From NCBI GenBank assembly GCA_012513545.1, contig JAAZCB010000619.1:1-5837 (forward strand): a stretch of 5,837 bases of DNA, given 5' to 3'. The notes under the pieces were generated by a model. The model was not told where the DNA came from and made no database searches. It was given only the letters and a program-made list of their open reading frames with translations. How positions within the stretch are numbered: the first letter of the stretch is position 1; each line of letters opens with the position of its first letter. Positions 5,774-5,837 of this stretch are shown here, one piece after another. The translations under genes were made by a program, and so were the position numbers. Source of the DNA: Clostridiaceae bacterium. GTDB taxonomy: Bacteria > Bacillota_A > Clostridia > Acetivibrionales > Acetivibrionaceae.

Positions 5774-5837
5774 GTATGTCTGATGCTACTTTAGCCAGGT
5801 ATTTTAGTTAATAAAAATTGTATAAACAAAAACTACT

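Overview
The window looks like a chromosomal segment of an anaerobic, low-GC Firmicute of the Clostridia, probably close to the cellulolytic Ruminiclostridium/Clostridium group. This is inferred from the AT-rich intergenic DNA, strong GGAG-type ribosome binding sites, AT-rich sigma-A-like promoters, U-tailed terminators, a clostridial-type B12-dependent ribonucleotide reductase and secreted DUF4015-type putative glycoside hydrolases. The genus is a guess. All genes read left to right.

Layout. Positions 1-54 are the 3' part of a tRNA-Asn (anticodon GTT), followed at once by a hairpin-plus-T-run terminator. Positions 95-286 hold a perfect 13-bp inverted repeat and then a possible 47-codon gene with a good ribosome binding site. 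After an AT-rich stretch with a candidate promoter and a 10-bp palindrome come two adjacent paralogous genes (455-1759 and 1927-3150). Both encode exported putative glycoside hydrolases of the DUF4015 (PF13200) type: the first has an N-terminal membrane segment, the second is a lipoprotein. The second has its own near-consensus promoter and an odd G-rich leader. A strong 14-bp-stem terminator closes that block. The last gene (3402-5747) is a complete class II ribonucleotide reductase, nrdJ, with its own promoter.

How the parts work together. The two hydrolase-like proteins are probably surface enzymes acting on an unknown glycan; their tandem arrangement indicates a local duplication followed by divergence of the anchor, one barrel motif and one barrel loop. 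NrdJ makes deoxyribonucleotides using adenosylcobalamin. It is separated from the hydrolases by a terminator and has a separate promoter, so no functional link is implied. The clearest regulatory signal is a 14/16 match to the NrdR box lying across the nrdJ -10 element, with a weaker second copy 24 bp downstream. This indicates repression by NrdR. No cobalamin riboswitch fits in the short nrdJ leader.

I found no mobile element, CRISPR array or obvious new multi-gene system. The least explained parts are the tRNA-downstream palindrome with its small ORF, the palindrome at the predicted start of the first hydrolase transcript, and the G-tract before the second hydrolase.
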